NCBI GenBank assembly: GCA_019915135.1
Contig: JAHLMK010000018.1
Span: 1,054,001-1,118,000 of the forward strand
Origin: Strobilurus pachycystidiatus
Lineage: Eukaryota > Basidiomycota > Agaricomycetes > Agaricales > Physalacriaceae
Length of the DNA stretch: 64,000 bases
Direction of reading: 5' to 3'
Part shown: positions 25,479 to 36,932 of the stretch, piece by piece
How positions within the stretch are numbered: position 1 is the first letter of the stretch
How the letters are laid out: each line of letters opens with the position of its first letter
The notes under the pieces: model-generated
The model's database searches: none
The model's input: the letters and a program-made list of their open reading frames with translations, nothing else
Told to the model about the DNA's origin: nothing
Position numbers and translations under genes: made by a program

Positions 25479-26701
25479 TCAAGAAACTGGGTAATCAGGT
25501 TCTCGGAATATTATCCTGTCAAACACAAAGCCTCGTCGCGCCCATTCGTCTACCATCCACGATCCCCACCACAGTAGCCAAACGAGAGACCAAATCCAGC
25601 CGGCACACAACCACAAACGTCCTGAATGTCTCCCCACCAGACGAAGCCATATGGACTCGAGGATTATCCCTAGAGAGTTCGCCACGAAAAATCCGCCTGT
25701 AGGCCACCATCTGGCTCCGTGTCCCATGCACCATATTCCAATCCAGTGGAAGACGCCAGAAAGCAGAAACACTGAGACGAGTGATATCAATTTTGCGGGA
25801 TTCCGAGGAACCCCGAGGGATCTAAGCGTGTCATAGACGGGAGCGCCACACACAGACAGGAAAGCGTCGCGGAAGAGTTGATGCCAGCGTCTGCCCCAAA
25901 GCGTCCTGAGGCTGGATGAGGTGTAGAACATCCCAAAAAGCGGAGGGTACGCTTCAACTGGTTGAGAGAAGGCGCCAACGCCAATGACGGTGATGATATC
26001 GTATGCGTATTGCAAAGTCAAGAACGTCAGCGTGAACACACACCCGCTCAGATACATGCTCTCCAGCGTTGGCCAACCATCGATAAGGACGCTTCCCATC
26101 GGGTTCCGGAAGAGGTTTGGGCGAAGGTAGTGGATGTGGAAGTGCACCATGTCGAACACAAACATGTGGAAGACAGCTGAGAGGGCAGTCAAGGCGACGA
26201 AACGCCCAGAAGAGCGCGTCGGGCGCCATTCTCTGGGCTTGGGCACCGACGGGCCGCGGAACGTCATCAATTCCATCATCGTCGTCGACGACTCGGACGG
26301 CAGCCGCGTTCCCGAAAAAGCCCATACAATGGACCGCAACCCAAAAAAGGCCATGAAGAGCTGTGGTACGATTTGAGTTCCAGCACGCGACGGGTGGGAA
26401 GGGGACTCACGAGGAGGGCTTGGTTGAGGTAGCTGTTCTTAGGCAAATAGCCGGCGGTGTCGAATTCGGGAAAGTACCATTGCGAGACGTCGACGCTCGT
26501 CGCTGCTTTGTACATCCTGCGCAGCGCGAATGGCAGGAAGATTACGCGTAATGGCCTTGGGACATTCCAGACGGCAAAGGATGCACATGCGTAGATGCAA
26601 AATACGGCGGGTAGAAGCAAATGTAGGATGGCATGCTTCGAAAGGGCGAGGCGAGCGTCAAGTTCTATGGGAGAAAGCTCTATATCTAGAAGTGCCCTCA
26701 T
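25479..26701 (-). CDS. Wax-synthase-like membrane-bound O-acyltransferase
   Basis: Two exons (26701-26411 and 26360-25479) give about 390 residues with around eight hydrophobic segments. The protein matches the fungal wax-synthase-domain MBOAT family: WGRRWHQLFRD is its conserved cytosolic motif, and the His in LSGVFHW lies in a membrane segment where the catalytic MBOAT His is expected. Members move acyl or acetyl groups from CoA to lipid or terpenoid alcohols, often in secondary metabolism. No biosynthetic cluster surrounds it here, so the substrate cannot be named. It is convergent with the histidine kinase gene (stop-to-stop spacing about 240 bp). Confidence 0.8.
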
Positions 26702-27001
26702 CTAGCACATTCAGTTTTGGGCGTAAAATGAGAGTGACGCGTATCGAACGGTCTATCGGAGTGCCTCGTAGGGCAATAGGGCGTGGTGTTACAATGGAGG
26801 GGAGAAGCAAGGGAGAAGCGTAGTGATTTCAAAAAGTGTCAATGATTGTTACATACACGAAAAGTATCGGACGCTTCGACAGACGTCGCGCGCCGTGGCA
26901 AGGGTCTATATAACATTGCGATATATACAACACGCTAGCATTTTAACCACTAATATACAAGCTGGGAAAACATAGTTTTCAGAAACCGAAATAGAATATA
27001 T

Positions 27002-29240
27002 TTACACAACGTCCACTGCCGCGCGCTTCAGTCTTTTCGGATTGCCGTCAAACTGCTCGAGTTGCTCGACCTCCTCAGACGACCGCTTCCTGGCGGGGCT
27101 GAGACTGGATGCTTTGGCCGGCGCGGGTTCTGTCCACTCGGGTTCCGGACTCAGTGCACGCCGCCGCTTTTGGGTCGCCTCCATATCGACATCGATTTCG
27201 TCACCGCTGCGCTTCCGCCTGATGTCCACAGGCATGTCCCCCATATAGTCAAGCATGCTCCCATCAGTGGAGTACAACTCCTCATCCTCCTCGTACTCAA
27301 GTTCACCATCGCCGTCTAGCTCCTCGCCTTCATCCTTGAGCACATATGTACCAGCAAGCTGGTCCTGCGACGGTACCATGGTAATAGTGGCAGGCGTCTC
27401 CGCCTCCAGTTTCTCCTTCGGCTTGATGCGCTCGCATAATTGGCAATCACACGCGTAAAGCGGCTCGCACACATTTCGCCAGATCTGCAAATCCGTCAAG
27501 GTTCGATCGCGACTAGTGATTTTCAATAAACGACATACGCGCATTATTTCCTTTTGGCTGCCTTCTGACAGCTCCTCCAGATTATCAGGGATCCAGGGCA
27601 TCCTTATGTACTGTCGACTGCTCGCGGCCGGAATCGGGGCAGGAAAATGCCCTCTTACCACTCGCGCGGTAGCGACGGATTCGGGTGAATCGTCGTCCTG
27701 AAGTTTGGTTGGCGGCGGACTGGGTGTCGTTTGTAGTGTACTAGTGGATAAAACCGGACTTGTACTAGACGCCGAGGTTGTCGATGGGCAGGAATCGTCG
27801 CTGTCATCATCAGAGACAGTGGGGTGTCTGGAATAATGCAGCCCTTCCCGCCAGGTGGTCTCATCATGCAGCAACACTCCCAGTTTACGCAAAGTCAGGC
27901 GTTCAGCCTCTTTGGAGCCACCACCTTGAGAGACAAACTTCCGCAAGATGTTTTGGAAGGCAGGTGTTAGAATAGGGCTGAGTTGGTCGCGGAAGGCATA
28001 ATCTGCCATCTCGCACAATGCCCAGCCAGGCGGAGGATCCATATCCGATACACTTGGCAATGGGTCGCCAAAGTCAACCGGTCGGGATCTCTGAAGTGTG
28101 ATGGGATGCATCTGGGCGACCCATTGGTCCGTAGGCAACATCCAGAAGCCTCTCAAGACGCGGTCGCGAGCCCAGTCGACAAGAGCCATGCTACGTCCGC
28201 CCGCATCCGCAGACTCTTCGTCATCCTCCTCATCGCTGTCCATGATTTCATCGTCACTGTCATAAGCCCTCGACTGCTTGTAGACATCGTTGTTCGCCCG
28301 GACCATGTCGGTGAAGTCCGCAATTCTGGTCCTTCTTCGGAGCCATGCCCGATCCAGACAGTATTCAGCTATTCTCCTAGCAGTGCCCTCGCCATATGCA
28401 ATGAAACCATCGATGACACGTTTTGACTCTTCGTCAACACACAGGTCCTGCCAGTTGCGGACAAGGCGTCTGCACATCTTGCAGACGCTCGGCGGCGCTG
28501 AATTGGGAGGGGAAGGGAACGACTCGCGGTCGTTGCTGATAGACACTGCTGACTCGCGGAAGCAGATGTTGCAGAAGGGATGTGTTTCTGCGTGTGCTGG
28601 ACAGATACCGCCAATTCCAATGTGCTGTCCGTAGTAGTGGGCCTGTCTTGCGGCAGCGAGACCGGTGTTGTTGTGTGGGTGGGTCATGCGACAAGGAATA
28701 CAAGAACATCGAACTAGATTTCGGAAGTGTTTCCAAGGAAGAATGCGGATCCTCTTGGGGGGCAATGGGGCGGCGGAGGAGTTGTTGTGGAGGGGGATGG
28801 GGGGTTGGACGATGGTATGGTGGCCCAGAGAGTCGAAGGGATCGATGGAGGCGACGGCGTGCTGCCAGAATTGATGTGATTCGACTGGAGATGATCGGGA
28901 TCAGCGGAAATATATAATGAAAGATAAAGGGAGGCGGATGACGACACTTACGCGCAGACTTCCAGCCCACACAGACGTTCATCAGCCGGTCCATCTCGGC
29001 GGCATCTCGCAGGGCAAAGAGCACCGTCCGCGACTGCCACGGCAGACACGATGTGGACGGCTGCACGAAGCTGGAGTTGACGAGCACAAGGCTTATTGTT
29101 GCGATGTACCTTGGAAGATGAGCTGGGCAACGAGCTCAACGGCGGGCCACGATGACGACGTACTGCAAGAGATCCACGGGCAACAGTGCCCAGCCGCGCT
29201 CCCTGATGGATATTTTGCCTTTGTAGTCCGAGATCGACAT
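27002..29240 (-). CDS. Large cysteine-rich protein of unknown function with a possible N-terminal F-box
   Basis: Three exons (29240-29164, 29070-28952, 28884-27002) join in frame to about 692 residues. The 1.88-kb last exon is certain to be coding from its length and composition. The N-terminal exons are inferred from clean splice sites and phase. The N-terminal segment (LLPVDLLHFV, then VGWKSAL and HQFW) has the spacing of an F-box, but this is a weak match. Cys pairs follow (CSCIPC, CNIC, CKMC), suggesting zinc binding, and CDCQLC lies near the C-terminus. Acidic Asp/Ser/Glu stretches and basic KRRR patches suggest a nuclear protein. I do not recognise the family; it may be fungal-specific. 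Confidence 0.6.
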
Positions 29241-30117
29241 CGTCCAGTCGCTGCTCGTCGGGTCCAGGCCGTCCGACAGTCACGTATATCACTGGGGTAC
29301 GCTGCGGCACCAGTGTGAGCCTGCAGCGAGTGATCAGCACAGCGCTTATGTCGCAGAAGCAGAGAAGACGGAGAAAACAACCGAGGATGCGCCAGCTCGC
29401 CGGCGCGTACGCCAACGCGTTCGTCGCTGCCTGCCCTATTCTGTATGCATCGCCACGTCGACCGTGCCCATTTACAGCCTGTCGATGTGGGTCCCATTGT
29501 CCATCCGGACATCTTTGGTTGACAATGGTGGCGCCTGTGTCGTCGAAAGACAAGGCAGCGGGACGAAGGCGGTGGCGAGCGCGGGAACGGCGGCGGCGGC
29601 GGCGGGCTCTGCATCCAGGCGGCGACGAGGTCGGCATGTAAATAGACTGACGCACCTGCGGGGTTGTAATGGAGGGGTTCGCTGTGAATGATGGCGGAGA
29701 GGAAGTAATCACTTAGGTAAGGCGATGCAGCGGCTTGTGCCGCTGACTCAGCTCCCCTACCAAATTGGGAACACAAAGGAGCACCCCGGTCCCTCAGCAG
29801 CGCGTCAGAGTCGGTCTACTTACTGTGCTGTACATACTTCGAACGGGCCACAGACGGGCTAACGTGAATGAATGGCTGTTGGAAATCACCTGCCTTTGGT
29901 GGCGTACATCTCAAGTGTCAACGTCTTCCGGTGACCCATTGGGCCATTTAGTAGTTCAAAATGATCAACATGATTTTCGCTCGATGATAGGCCGATGGAT
30001 TGCATCTAGAAGAGCCGGTAGCTAAGGCTTGTATACTCTCAGGATAGCCACACTGATCCATCCCTCCGGAACCTGGATAAGAGAGGATGTACACTGGATG
30101 GATTCGCGATCTATTCA
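29241..30117. other. Upstream region of the cysteine-rich gene, no clear gene
   Basis: Long minus-strand frames here (28948-29712 and 29093-29776) are low-complexity, Arg/Ser/Pro-rich translations and mostly shadow the first exon of the neighbouring gene. No domain is visible. The stretch probably contains the promoter and leader of that gene. Confidence 0.35.
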
Positions 30118-30123
30118 CATGCC

Positions 30124-30629
30124 GGCGCCGTAGTCACACTTGACAATAATGATGTCCCAGGGGCCAGCCTGGTCCCATCCGGTATTCGTCGAAGAATTGG
30201 CGCGCTAAACAGATAGTCTCAAGAGAGATCGAGACTTGAGCTCCGAGGATAGTGAGACGATAAGCCGAACAGGTATAAAAACATTGTGTCACCGTCTTGA
30301 GGACTGGAGAACTGGGATGACGTGCGAACACTTGTATCTGCGAAGTACATAGACGAAATGGTGCGAAGTTGGTCCATTGCACTTGGAATCCCGTAGGCAC
30401 CGAGCTTAATGGTGCTACTGTTGAATGTCAACTCTCGAAGAATGAAGGTCGCTGTGTGGCGGGCCGTTACTGAAGGCTGATCGGAGACGGCGATGATGGT
30501 GTCGTAAGAAAGCGGCTTGATTCTCCACTCTTTCTCAGAAACTTCAGATTGTCTTTGTATGTTAGATGTCAGCCTACACTGCGCTACACGGATGCTTTAC
30601 TTGAAGGGGCTCAAAGCACTCAATCTCAT
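30124..30629 (-). CDS. Small hypothetical gene downstream of the first FunK1 kinase
   Basis: A start ATG at 30629 opens a 29-nt exon ending at a GTAAAG donor. It joins in frame at 30552 to a frame of about 117 codons that includes SDQPSVTARHTATFILREL and later FLYLFGLSS. The 3' end is unclear: the frame stops after SSSLDLS, but a further splice could add the segment near 30124-30180. It lies about 70 bp downstream of a FunK1 gene on the same strand. No family recognised. It could also be a decayed fragment. Confidence 0.35.
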
Positions 30630-30701
30630 GATTCACTCATAAACGCTTCAATCATGACTTGATTGCCGAGGTACAGCGATAGGCGGTACATTACATATGC
30701 C

Positions 30702-33477
30702 TCAGGAAGTCCTGAGTTGGTTTCTCCGAACTTGTCTACCGCTGTCCCGTTGCTGTTCTTCATCCAATGTCGGTGGATCTCTACGCTTTGATGCTCCAGG
30801 TTCATGATCAACGGCGTCACCTGTGGCGCAGCGCTGCCTAACCGTGTCCAATGACACGTAGGCCTCATCGAGTTCCTCGTTTCCGCTTATCTTGAGGAAC
30901 ATATCTCTAAGATTGTGGTAGAACGCCTGTTTGAAACATTTGGAATCCCATCGTGTCTGCTTGCTGTTGTCAGTGTCTAGGGCGATTGTAGATTCAACTG
31001 CATTGTAGAATTCTACAAGCTCATCGAATGCACTCAAACCCTCCAGAAGGTCATCACCATGTGGCAGAGGTTCATAGAGGCGACGCAAGAGGTTCGTGCC
31101 TATTTCACCTTCCCTACAGAAATCAATGCGATGAGCCGAGCCTCGGACTGAACCGTGGAACATGTCGTGCGAGATCTTGTGAATTTCCGACAAGAGCTCG
31201 TGGTCGGGCATGTTTCCATGGGCATAGATAGATTGTGGCACGTAGTGAAACGTGAACCAGGCGTTCATCCACAGGACAGACTCCAAGTCGTGGAGGAAGT
31301 TGTATCTGAACCACCTAGAAGCCAAATGATGATCGAGGTGTATTTGCCTGGAAACATCCACTGCGTCTGTCTCGGCTGGAAGAGAGTCCTGGGGTGGAAC
31401 GTCGCCATCGATACCATCTACAATGTCGTCGTCCAGCAGTTGAAGCAGAGCCGCAGGCTTTTTCTTCTGCGTCTCCTTTGAAGACTTTGTCAGAAAGAGG
31501 TGAACACCCTCCTGATATTCAACAGCCATAAAGGCGGGTGTACCCTGAGCAACCTGTTAGAGGCACGGACGCTGGAAAGAGATGATAGATGACGGACAGT
31601 GAGCGGTGTGTTCATTTTTGTCGGCAACTCGTAACGCCGAGCATACTCTAGGTCCGTAAGTTTGACTTGCATCGTCTCCCGATGTAGTAAACAATTTCCA
31701 GGACTTATGTCGCGATGAATAAAACCTGCAATCCGCATGTAGTTGAGGCCTGTGAAGCAATCAAACTCATGATCAGTTACAGACATCAGCAAACCAAATG
31801 AGAAGCTCGCCTTCAATGATTTGAGCCATAACTCCAGCAAACTCGCGGTAGCTGGTCGGTTTATACAACGTTTCGCAAAGCTCGTCAAACACAATCCTTC
31901 GGTGTGTCCGGGCGGGATGATCGTATGACGGCCTTTCGGCTACGTCAAGGTGCGGGTACGCGGTGTCGTGTCCAGTGGGTATTCCCGAGCGAGTAGTATT
32001 GGCGATAGTGGCAGGTTTCGCCGGTATGTCAGGCTTACACGCATATTCAAACTTGTCAAAGTCGACCGGGGCAGCTGCTTGATCAATTTGGCCGTTGAAA
32101 TCAACTGCTACGTCGACGAGGATGGTCATGAAGTACTTCCTGGCGTCTTGCTCGAGTGTTGAGTCCGGGGCACGGGGAGGAATCTCGACATCTAGTATTT
32201 CTCCCCTGTCAAGCTTCTCGTCGAGGCTGCGCAGGAATAGAAATATTGATTCCTGGATTTCGGACTCACTCTGTGCATCCGCAAAGAGCCAAACGTCTTT
32301 AAGGACCATTGGCTTTCCAACAGGCACCAACACGGTCAGACCGCCTTTCACTGAAACGTTGGCCATCTGCCGAACACTCCAGACACGCGTCGCTCGCGTC
32401 ACAATGTCCAGGGCGTGTGATTCGTCCAATGAGTCGATGCTTTGGTACACGACACCTTGAATGGTGAACTGGTAGCGAATGTGGCCAGTCTTGAGATCGC
32501 GAACGCGTTTGACATGTGGATCGAAGCCGAGAGCAACGCGAGAGGCAAAACTGAGGAAGATCATGAATCGGATAAAGTCTCGAGGCCTCTACAATGAAGG
32601 TTATTGATGCGCTCAACCATGACCCTATGCAAGACTTGCCTTGTGATAGTCAAACTCTTCGCTGACTGCAATGTGCGACCGCGAGAAGTACCATAGTCTC
32701 ATGTCATTGTCCTCAACGGTTATTCCAAAGGTAAACCGTCGACATGGGTCGTTGTAAAGCATATGACTGGCGTTTCCGACTAATTTGGCTTCATTCTGCG
32801 GGTCAACGAGCGTAAGTATAAGCGTAAAATTGAAGCCAGATTGTCGTCCTCACTTGCGGTCTATCCTTTTTCTTGAGTTTTGCCTCAAGAAAGGTGGTGA
32901 CATCTGCATTCTTGATGTCGTCGTTCTTCTTGCCCGTACTCCGAAGATTGCGCGGCCGCCCCGATAGCTCCAGTGGAACCGTGGAATCCAAGAGAACAAC
33001 ATCCGCGTCCGTCATCATAGAGCCACCTAGGACTTCTGACTGGCCCTTTTCGCGTGGCCTGCACTTGAGCCGGGAAACTGGTTTTCCCAGCTTTTTCAAT
33101 ATGCCAACGTCCCAGGCGATAGAGTTTACTTGTATTTCTGTGGCAAGGTCTTCTAGTCCCTGAAAAGTAGCGTCTTCGTTGCCTGGAATCTTTTGGGTGT
33201 CTGACCAGCCCTCCGAAGGATTCCAGAAACCCCCGCTTTGGAGGCGTGCAATGACATGATCAAGGAGAGTGGATTCGACATTTGCTGGAAGTAGTGGCGC
33301 GTACTGTTGATGGAAAGTAGACGCGGAAACCTGGACTGTGTGAACTGCAGTTGAAACCTGGAGAAGAGCCCGCAACTCTTCAAGAGACAGTGCTGCAGCC
33401 CAAGACTCTTTGAGTTGTGAGTGGTGACGAGGTGTAAGGAATGGGGAGGGCACAGTGTATGCAAGTTGACCTTTCAT
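30702..33477 (-). CDS. FunK1-type fungal protein kinase, copy 1
   Basis: Five exons (33477-32854, 32795-32640, 32588-31811, 31749-31598, 31544-30702) join in frame. It matches the fungal FunK1 kinase family: an N-terminal extension, then RRIVFDELCETLY in the N-lobe region, HRDISPGN in the catalytic loop, DLE in place of DFG, GTPAFMAVEY in the activation segment, and FLHDLESVLWMNAW in the C-lobe. The catalytic Asp and the Asp of DLE are present, so activity is possible. FunK1 kinases are expanded in mushroom-forming fungi, and their substrates are unknown. This copy is much more diverged than copies 2 and 3, though it keeps all four intron positions. Two of its introns have GC donors (32589-32639 and 31750-31810). 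Confidence 0.85.
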
Positions 33478-33788
33478 CACAACGGACGCGGTAGTACAGA
33501 AGAGAGATGCTGAATGTCACCTGACAGATGTTCATATACGGGCCAGCGCACCTTTGTTCGACAATTATGGTGGTTCAACTGGTTGAGACAAAGGACCCGT
33601 CTATCACGTGTTATAAGACAAGCCAACGAGGTGGCCAAATCTGAGCTCGGACTTGTCACTCAATTTTTGCAGCCTGAGGGGGAAAAGGTTGTGCCTCCAT
33701 CTGCGATGTACAAGTACAATGAACCATGATTAATATATGCTATAAGAAAGTCCAGTCCTGATACTTCTGAACAAACGAAACGGTGAAT

Positions 33789-36498
33789 CTACTTCGAGCG
33801 TTTATTACTCTTTCCTCTTCCCCGAGTACCTCTCTGGGAACCGCTAGTTGTTCCCGACTTCTTTTTCGACCGATGCGGAGCATCTGGAGTCTTAGCGGTC
33901 GAGGAAGTCCTGGATCGTTGCTTCGCCGGCGAGCCCTCGAGTTCGTCAGAATCATCTCCCTTGCGCTTGGCAGACGACTTCGAGTCCGGCGTAGATGGCC
34001 GATCCTTCAACGAAACGGACACAAGATTTGCACCTTCACGGTGCCTCACCAGAGCACCATGAATCTTTCTAAACCAGTCTCGGAGCGTGCCGTGGAAATC
34101 CTCAGTGAACAGAGCAGGATCCCATCTCGTCGATCTCGAGTCATCGGCCTCAAGCGGTGTGGAAGCCTCGATTGTCAAGTAGCAGTCGACAATGACTTGA
34201 AAAGCGCTGAGGCCTTTGACCAGGTATTTGCCGACATTCGAAGTATAGGCGGACATGAGCGTGTCAAGCGCCTGAGAAAACATGCCGTCGGTCTCCGTAG
34301 CCCGTTCGATAAATCTAGTGCGCGAGGTGGATCCCTCGACGGATCCACGGAACAGATTGAGCGCCATGACCTGGATAGCTCGACGAGCATCGCGGGTGGC
34401 GGTTGTACAGAGGCCGTCCGGTATTGTGTGGAAAAGGTGCCAGGCGTATATCCAAGCGACCGACTCCAAATCGTGAAGAAAGTTGAACTTGAACCATTGC
34501 GGCTCAAGGTTTTTGCTTCTGGAGAATTGGTACCTTCCTGTTGAGGGTAGGAACATATGTCGGCGACGTTGATACTCCACGGCCATGAAAGCTGGGGTAC
34601 CCTTTAGGATGAATATGAGTAAGCATGTCGACAAAAGGAAACTCAAGACTGACAGTAAGCGGACTGTTGTGCAAAGAGATATCTTCATATCGTCGAGCAT
34701 ATTCCAGGTCAGAGATTTTGACTTGATCATCATAGATGAGACTGTTGCCGGGGCTGATGTCACGATGAACATAGCCTGCCAATCGCATGTAATAGAGTCC
34801 TGGTCAAGATGTAAGCCAAATTCATTCTCGATGAAGGAAGAAGGAAATACCTTCAACGAGTTGCGCTAAACCCTCAGTCAAATCGACGTACTTATTGACC
34901 TCGTAGAATGTCTTGCAACGTTCTTTGAAGACAATACGTCGGTGTGTGCGAGGTTTGTGATCGGTAGTCGCTCTTTGATCCCGATAGGGCATGAAAATGG
35001 GCTGAGGGTTTCCGACAGGGAGGGCGCCACGCATGGCCTCCGGAATGGCGGCGCCGGCCGCGGGTGTTGGAATGAGTTCTGGGGTATAGAAGAATGGAGT
35101 GCCGTTGTCTGGTAAAGTAGCCTCGTCCAGCTGGCCGGCGACGCTGACGGCTTCGTCGTGTAGAATCGTCAGGAAATATCTCCGTGCGTCATCCTCCAAA
35201 GAAGCGACTCCGTTGGGCTTCTGGTCTGCAGGCATGGTCGAATCCAACTCTCGCAGGGAGGAGAAAATCTCGTTCTGAATTTCGAGTTCACTCTTGGCGT
35301 CCGAATACAACCAGACGTCCTTGAGGACAAGTTCATCCCCGGCCAGCTCGCCGTTCTCGTCAACTTCTTTCACCACCCAGACACGGGTCGCACGGGTGAC
35401 AATGTCAAGGGCGCGCGACTCGTCAAGAGACATAAGGGTCTGGTATGTCTTCACGCCGACCTTGAATTGATATTGGATGTTGTTGTCTTTATCCCGGACA
35501 CGAATGACGTCCTCGTCGTAACCCTGAGCGGTGTAGGAAGCGAAGGTGGAGAAAATGACGAAGCGCGCGAACTCCTTGGGTTCCTGTAGAGACTGTCAGA
35601 TATAGAACTACCGTACACACAATGCAGGAGCTACCTTATGGTAATCAAATATTTTCGAGACGGCGATGTGGGATCGGCAAAAATGCCAAAGACGCATAGC
35701 GCTATCTTCAATCGACATGCCCTTTGTAGACCGTCGACAAGGATCGCTATAGAGAATATGGCTGGCAGCGTTCAGTAGTTTCGCCTCATTCTATTGAATA
35801 ATAAGTATCCACTTGTCGAGATCTGACTGCACAACACGTACCTCTGCTCGATCTTCTTCGGAAAGTTTGACCTCTCCCACACTAGTGACATCTGAGGTAA
35901 ACCTCTGTGGGCGATCCCCTACGAAAGGCGCGTTGAGGGTCGAAGGGCGTACTGTGGGAGCCGTATCTGGACGGCGGTTTTTGGGTGTTGAGGATTTCAC
36001 GCGGACTGAGCGCGTGTCGGTGATCATTGAGCCTCCAGAGAGCTCGGAGTACGTCGTGAGACGGGGCTCACACAGCCAAGTCGTCGTACGAGGTCCGAGT
36101 TTGTTGACATCCTTGTCCCAAGAGACACAGGCCTCGTAAATGGAGTCCGCGATGACCGCCAGTCCTGCGTAGGTATCGTCCTCGTTGACTCCACTCGTCT
36201 TCTGTGTCGCGGCCCAGCCCTCCTCTGCACACCACTGCTTTTGTGCGATCATGGTATCCATGACATGGTCGATGAGGTTGGCGAGGTCTTCCTCAGCCAA
36301 CAGAGGGAGGTATACTTGACCAAACGTCGGGACCTCTATGGTTTGATTTCGGGTAGATTCTTTGAGCATTTCGCGCTGTATTTGGAGACCGTGTAGAGCA
36401 GCGTCGCGTCTCTTGATGTCCGTGAACTTGAGAGGAGTGAGTTTCGGTAACGGATCGGAGTGGTAAGTCCGGTTCGAGGGAGGGGTCCTTGGGAGCAT
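33789..36498 (-). CDS. FunK1-type fungal protein kinase, copy 2
   Basis: Five exons run from ATG 36498 (MLPRTPPSNR) to TAG 33789-33791. The protein is complete: an N-terminal extension, NEAKLLNAASHILYSDPC, ALDIVTRATRVWVVKE, HRRIVFKERCKTFYEV, YVHRDISPGN in the catalytic loop, ISDLEYARRYE in place of DFG, GTPAFMAVEYQ, FLHDLESVAWIYAW, and a long basic Ser/Lys tail that may be a nuclear signal. HRD and DLE aspartates are intact. It is very similar to copy 3, which lies head-to-head 434 bp away. Together they form a long inverted repeat. All introns examined have GT donors. Substrate unknown. Confidence 0.9.
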
Positions 36499-36932
36499 CG
36501 TTGAGAGAAATTCAGAGGCAATGACTGGACCAGATAACTTACGTTTATAGGTGCACAGTGGCCTTTGTTCTGGCCGACGTGACTGTAGGTTACCAAGTTC
36601 GGCAATGTTTGTTCAAGTTGACATGTCGCGCGCGTCCCTTTGTCCGATCCATCAATGTCATCGACCCTCGGTTCAATCTGATTGCATATTCAATCTTCGC
36701 TGTGGCAACCCTAAGCGCCCCAACCGCCTCTTCTTGCAGAACGTCGGATGTGCAACGGTACAACTTGAAGTTGAACGCCAACTTGTATTTGACACTTTGG
36801 TGGCACGTGATAAACGCGTCCATTGTCGCCTGCCACCATAGCAGAGTTGCCAAGGTGAGGCCAGCTCCTCTATAGTTTATGACCTCGAAAAGAAGAAACG
36901 CTGCCTTCTAGGGCCTTCGATAACGACGCGAC
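36499..36932. other. Spacer of the inverted FunK1 duplication, with decayed 5' coding sequence of copy 3
   Basis: The right end (36864-36932) still aligns in frame with the N-terminal exon of copy 2: the translation runs PL, stop, FMTSKRRNAAF, stop, GLR, stop, RRDM against PLKFTDIKRRDAALH in copy 2. In-frame stops lie at 36873-36875, 36909-36911 and 36921-36923. The rest should hold the divergent promoters; no clear TATA box was identified. Confidence 0.6.

Noticed and set aside
28434..29087. A 217-codon minus-strand frame starting MLVNSSFVQ
   Set aside because: Only its first part is coding (exon 2 of the cysteine-rich gene); the rest reads through an intron and in the wrong frame of the long exon.
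31750..31818. Alternative GT donor in FunK1 copy 1, in place of the GC donor at the GEL codons
   Set aside because: A GT donor in phase exists but gives an intron of only about 31 nt and an insertion absent from copies 2 and 3; the GC donor matches the paralogous position.
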